DNA of 14,788 nt from Umezawaea sp039922235 (GTDB taxonomy: Bacteria; Actinomycetota; Actinomycetes; Mycobacteriales; Pseudonocardiaceae): NCBI GenBank assembly GCA_039922235.1, contig JBDSAJ010000430.1:1-14788 (forward strand), given 5' to 3'. The number at the start of each line of letters is the position of its first letter. The first letter of the stretch is position 1. The notes beneath the pieces are model-generated. The model was not told where the DNA came from, did not search any database, and was given only the letters and a program-made list of their open reading frames with translations. Shown one piece after another: positions 13,693 through 14,788 of the stretch. The translations under genes were made by a program, and so were the position numbers.

Positions 13693-13699
13693 TGGGGGC

Positions 13700-14512
13700 A
13701 TGGAGAGCCTGCGTGCGGTGTCCGAGTGGCCGGTCGACAACGCGGCGGCGGCCGTCGTCGCCTCCGACGGCCGGGTCGTCGGTGGCCACGGCGAGGTCGA
13801 GCGGCCGTTCGCGCTCGCGTCCGTGACGAAGCCGCTCGTGGCGTACGCCGTACTGGTCGCCGTCGAGGAGGGCGCCGTCGAGTGGGACCAGCCCGCCGGT
13901 CCCGACGGCTCGACCCTGCGACACCTGATCTCGCACACGTCCGGGCTCGCGTTCGACAGCCGCGCCGTCCAGGCGTCCCCCGGCACCAGGCGGATCTACT
14001 CCAACACCGGCTTCGAGGTGCTGGCCGAGGCGGTCGAGGAGGCCACCGGGTTCGCGTTCCGCGACTACCTGGCCGAAGCCGTGTTCCAGCCGCTGGGCAT
14101 GAAGGCCACTTCCCTCGACGGGAGCCCCGCGGCAGGCGCCACGTCGACCGTGGCGGACCTCTCCCTGTTCGCCGCCGAGCTGCAGGCGCCGAAGCTCGTG
14201 TCGGAGCAGCTGGTCGCCGAGGCGACCTCCGTCGTGTTCCCCGGCCTGGCGGGCGTGCTGCCGGGGTACGGGAACCAGCGCGAGAACGACTGGGGCCTCG
14301 GGTTCGAGGTCCGCGACGGCAAGTCACCGCACTGGACCGGCGCGACGAGTTCACCGGCGACCTTCGGCCACTTCGGCCAGAGCGGCACGTTCCTGTGGGT
14401 CGACCCCGCCGCCGGTGCCGCGTGCGTCGCACTGGCGGACCGCCCGTTCGGGAAATGGGCGATCAACGCGTGGCCCGCTTTCACCGATTCGGTGTTGGCC
14501 GAACTGTCTTGA
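13700..14512 (+). CDS. Serine hydrolase of the beta-lactamase/PBP4 family (class C-like)
   Basis: A 270-aa protein of the PF00144 type. The catalytic SxxK is SVTK (Ser41, Lys44) after the PFALASVTK motif, the YSN motif is at 100-102 (IYSNTGF), and the third motif is likely His224 in GHFGQSGT, replacing KTG. Family members include class C beta-lactamases, D-aminopeptidases and esterases; the short size and HxG-like motif point away from a true antibiotic-degrading AmpC. No signal peptide is seen, so it is probably cytoplasmic, unlike most relatives. The start ATG follows the palindromic -10 box by 7 nt; no Shine-Dalgarno. Shares its promoter with the divergent RNase Z gene; the following gene has its own promoter and ribosome site. 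Confidence 0.88.
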   Translation: MESLRAVSEWPVDNAAAAVVASDGRVVGGHGEVERPFALASVTKPLVAYAVLVAVEEGAVEWDQPAGPDGSTLRHLISHTSGLAFDSRAVQASPGTRRIYSNTGFEVLAEAVEEATGFAFRDYLAEAVFQPLGMKATSLDGSPAAGATSTVADLSLFAAELQAPKLVSEQLVAEATSVVFPGLAGVLPGYGNQRENDWGLGFEVRDGKSPHWTGATSSPATFGHFGQSGTFLWVDPAAGAACVALADRPFGKWAINAWPAFTDSVLAELS

Positions 14513-14546
14513 TTGGTTTTCGTTGACGAAGACGAAATGCCCTCGG

Positions 14547-14555
14547 TGCTAATCT
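14547..14555 (+). promoter_or_regulatory. Extended -10 promoter of the SGNH hydrolase gene
   Basis: TG-c-TAATCT (14547-14555) fits an extended -10. TTGACG (14523-14528) is a good -35 but 21 nt away, too far for a standard promoter. The leader would be about 30 nt and contains the Shine-Dalgarno GGGGAGAG. The local AT-rich patch, just after the preceding stop codon, supports a separate transcription unit. Confidence 0.5.
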
Positions 14556-14591
14556 CCGCCCCATTCAGCTCTGACGAACATGGGGAGAGAG

Positions 14592-14788
14592 ATGAAAAGG
14601 CTCGGCACAGCGTTGTTCGCCTGCGTTCTCGCGCTCGCGGTGGCACCGGCCGCCAATGCCGGAACGCAGAAGTCGTTGCAGGTGGTAGCCCTTGGCGACT
14701 CCTACGCGGCGGGTACCGGCGCAGGTGATTACGAAGCAGGGACCGAAGGCGTCTGCTACCGCAGCGCCAATTCGGCGGCGGCCGTCGC
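14592..14788 (+). CDS. Secreted SGNH/GDSL-family hydrolase, N-terminal part (3' truncated)
   Basis: The frame runs off the right edge; 65 complete codons are visible. It starts with a signal peptide (MKRLGTALFACVLALAVAPA, cleavage likely after ANA at about 24), then VVALGDSYAAGTGAGDY, the block I of SGNH/GDSL hydrolases with the catalytic Ser in GDSY, then CYRSANS, a typical cysteine-containing follow-on in actinobacterial secreted members. Enzymes of this family are esterases or lipases that work outside the cell. The remaining blocks (Gly, Asn, His) are outside the window. A purine-rich Shine-Dalgarno (GGGGAGAG, 14582-14589) lies just upstream, unlike the leaderless genes nearby. Confidence 0.9.
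   Translation, partial: MKRLGTALFACVLALAVAPAANAGTQKSLQVVALGDSYAAGTGAGDYEAGTEGVCYRSANSAAAV

Noticed and set aside
1..14788. Mobile elements or CRISPR arrays
   Set aside because: No transposase or integrase motifs, no terminal inverted repeats with target duplications and no regularly spaced repeat series were seen by reading.

Overview
The window is very GC-rich, its real genes use almost exclusively G/C-ending codons, and it shows actinobacterial hallmarks: a surface protein ending in a LASTG (LAXTG-type) sortase signal, an MT0933-like small antitoxin, a preATP-grasp-type ligase, and several genes whose start codon sits 6-7 nt after a TANNNT -10 box with no Shine-Dalgarno (leaderless transcripts). 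A filamentous actinomycete, perhaps of the Pseudonocardiales (Saccharothrix/Lentzea/Actinosynnema type), is my inference; there is no rRNA, tRNA or phylogenetic marker in the window to prove it.

Layout. 1-2112: the tail of one gene and a complete membrane-anchored fibronectin-III/lectin-like protein whose C-terminus resembles that tail, so they look like tandem paralogues. 2150-3337: a thiolase. 3339-4150, minus strand: a glycolipid-binding (PF06475-like) protein and an MT0933-like antitoxin separated by a strong hairpin. 4351-5679: a secreted BNR/sialidase-fold protein, closed by an 18-bp perfect-stem terminator shared with the convergent 5738-6949 gene, a thioester (TQXA) wall-anchored adhesin. 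6950-7667: a 0.7-kb gene-free stretch full of inverted repeats. 7668-8900 (minus) and 8997-9791 (plus): an orphan DNA cytosine-5 methyltransferase and a HEAT-like protein, divergent, each with its own leaderless -10 box. 9982-11412 (minus): an ATP-grasp ligase. 11575-11778 (minus): a small unknown gene, divergent from a sugar-nucleotide epimerase-like gene (11900-12787), with an 18-bp palindrome between them. 12774-13676 (minus): ribonuclease Z, overlapping the epimerase tail by 14 bp. 13700-14512: a serine beta-lactamase-like hydrolase, divergent from RNase Z. 14592-end: the start of a secreted SGNH/GDSL hydrolase.

Most of this is ordinary chromosomal content with mostly single-gene transcription units; no mobile element, CRISPR array, tRNA or rRNA was seen. 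The most notable signals are regulatory: a 10-bp perfect palindrome (13683-13692) that supplies the -10 box for both RNase Z and the beta-lactamase-like gene, with both transcripts predicted to be leaderless; the 18-bp palindrome at 11797-11814; the repeat-rich gene-free region; and the methyltransferase/HEAT pair without a visible restriction enzyme.
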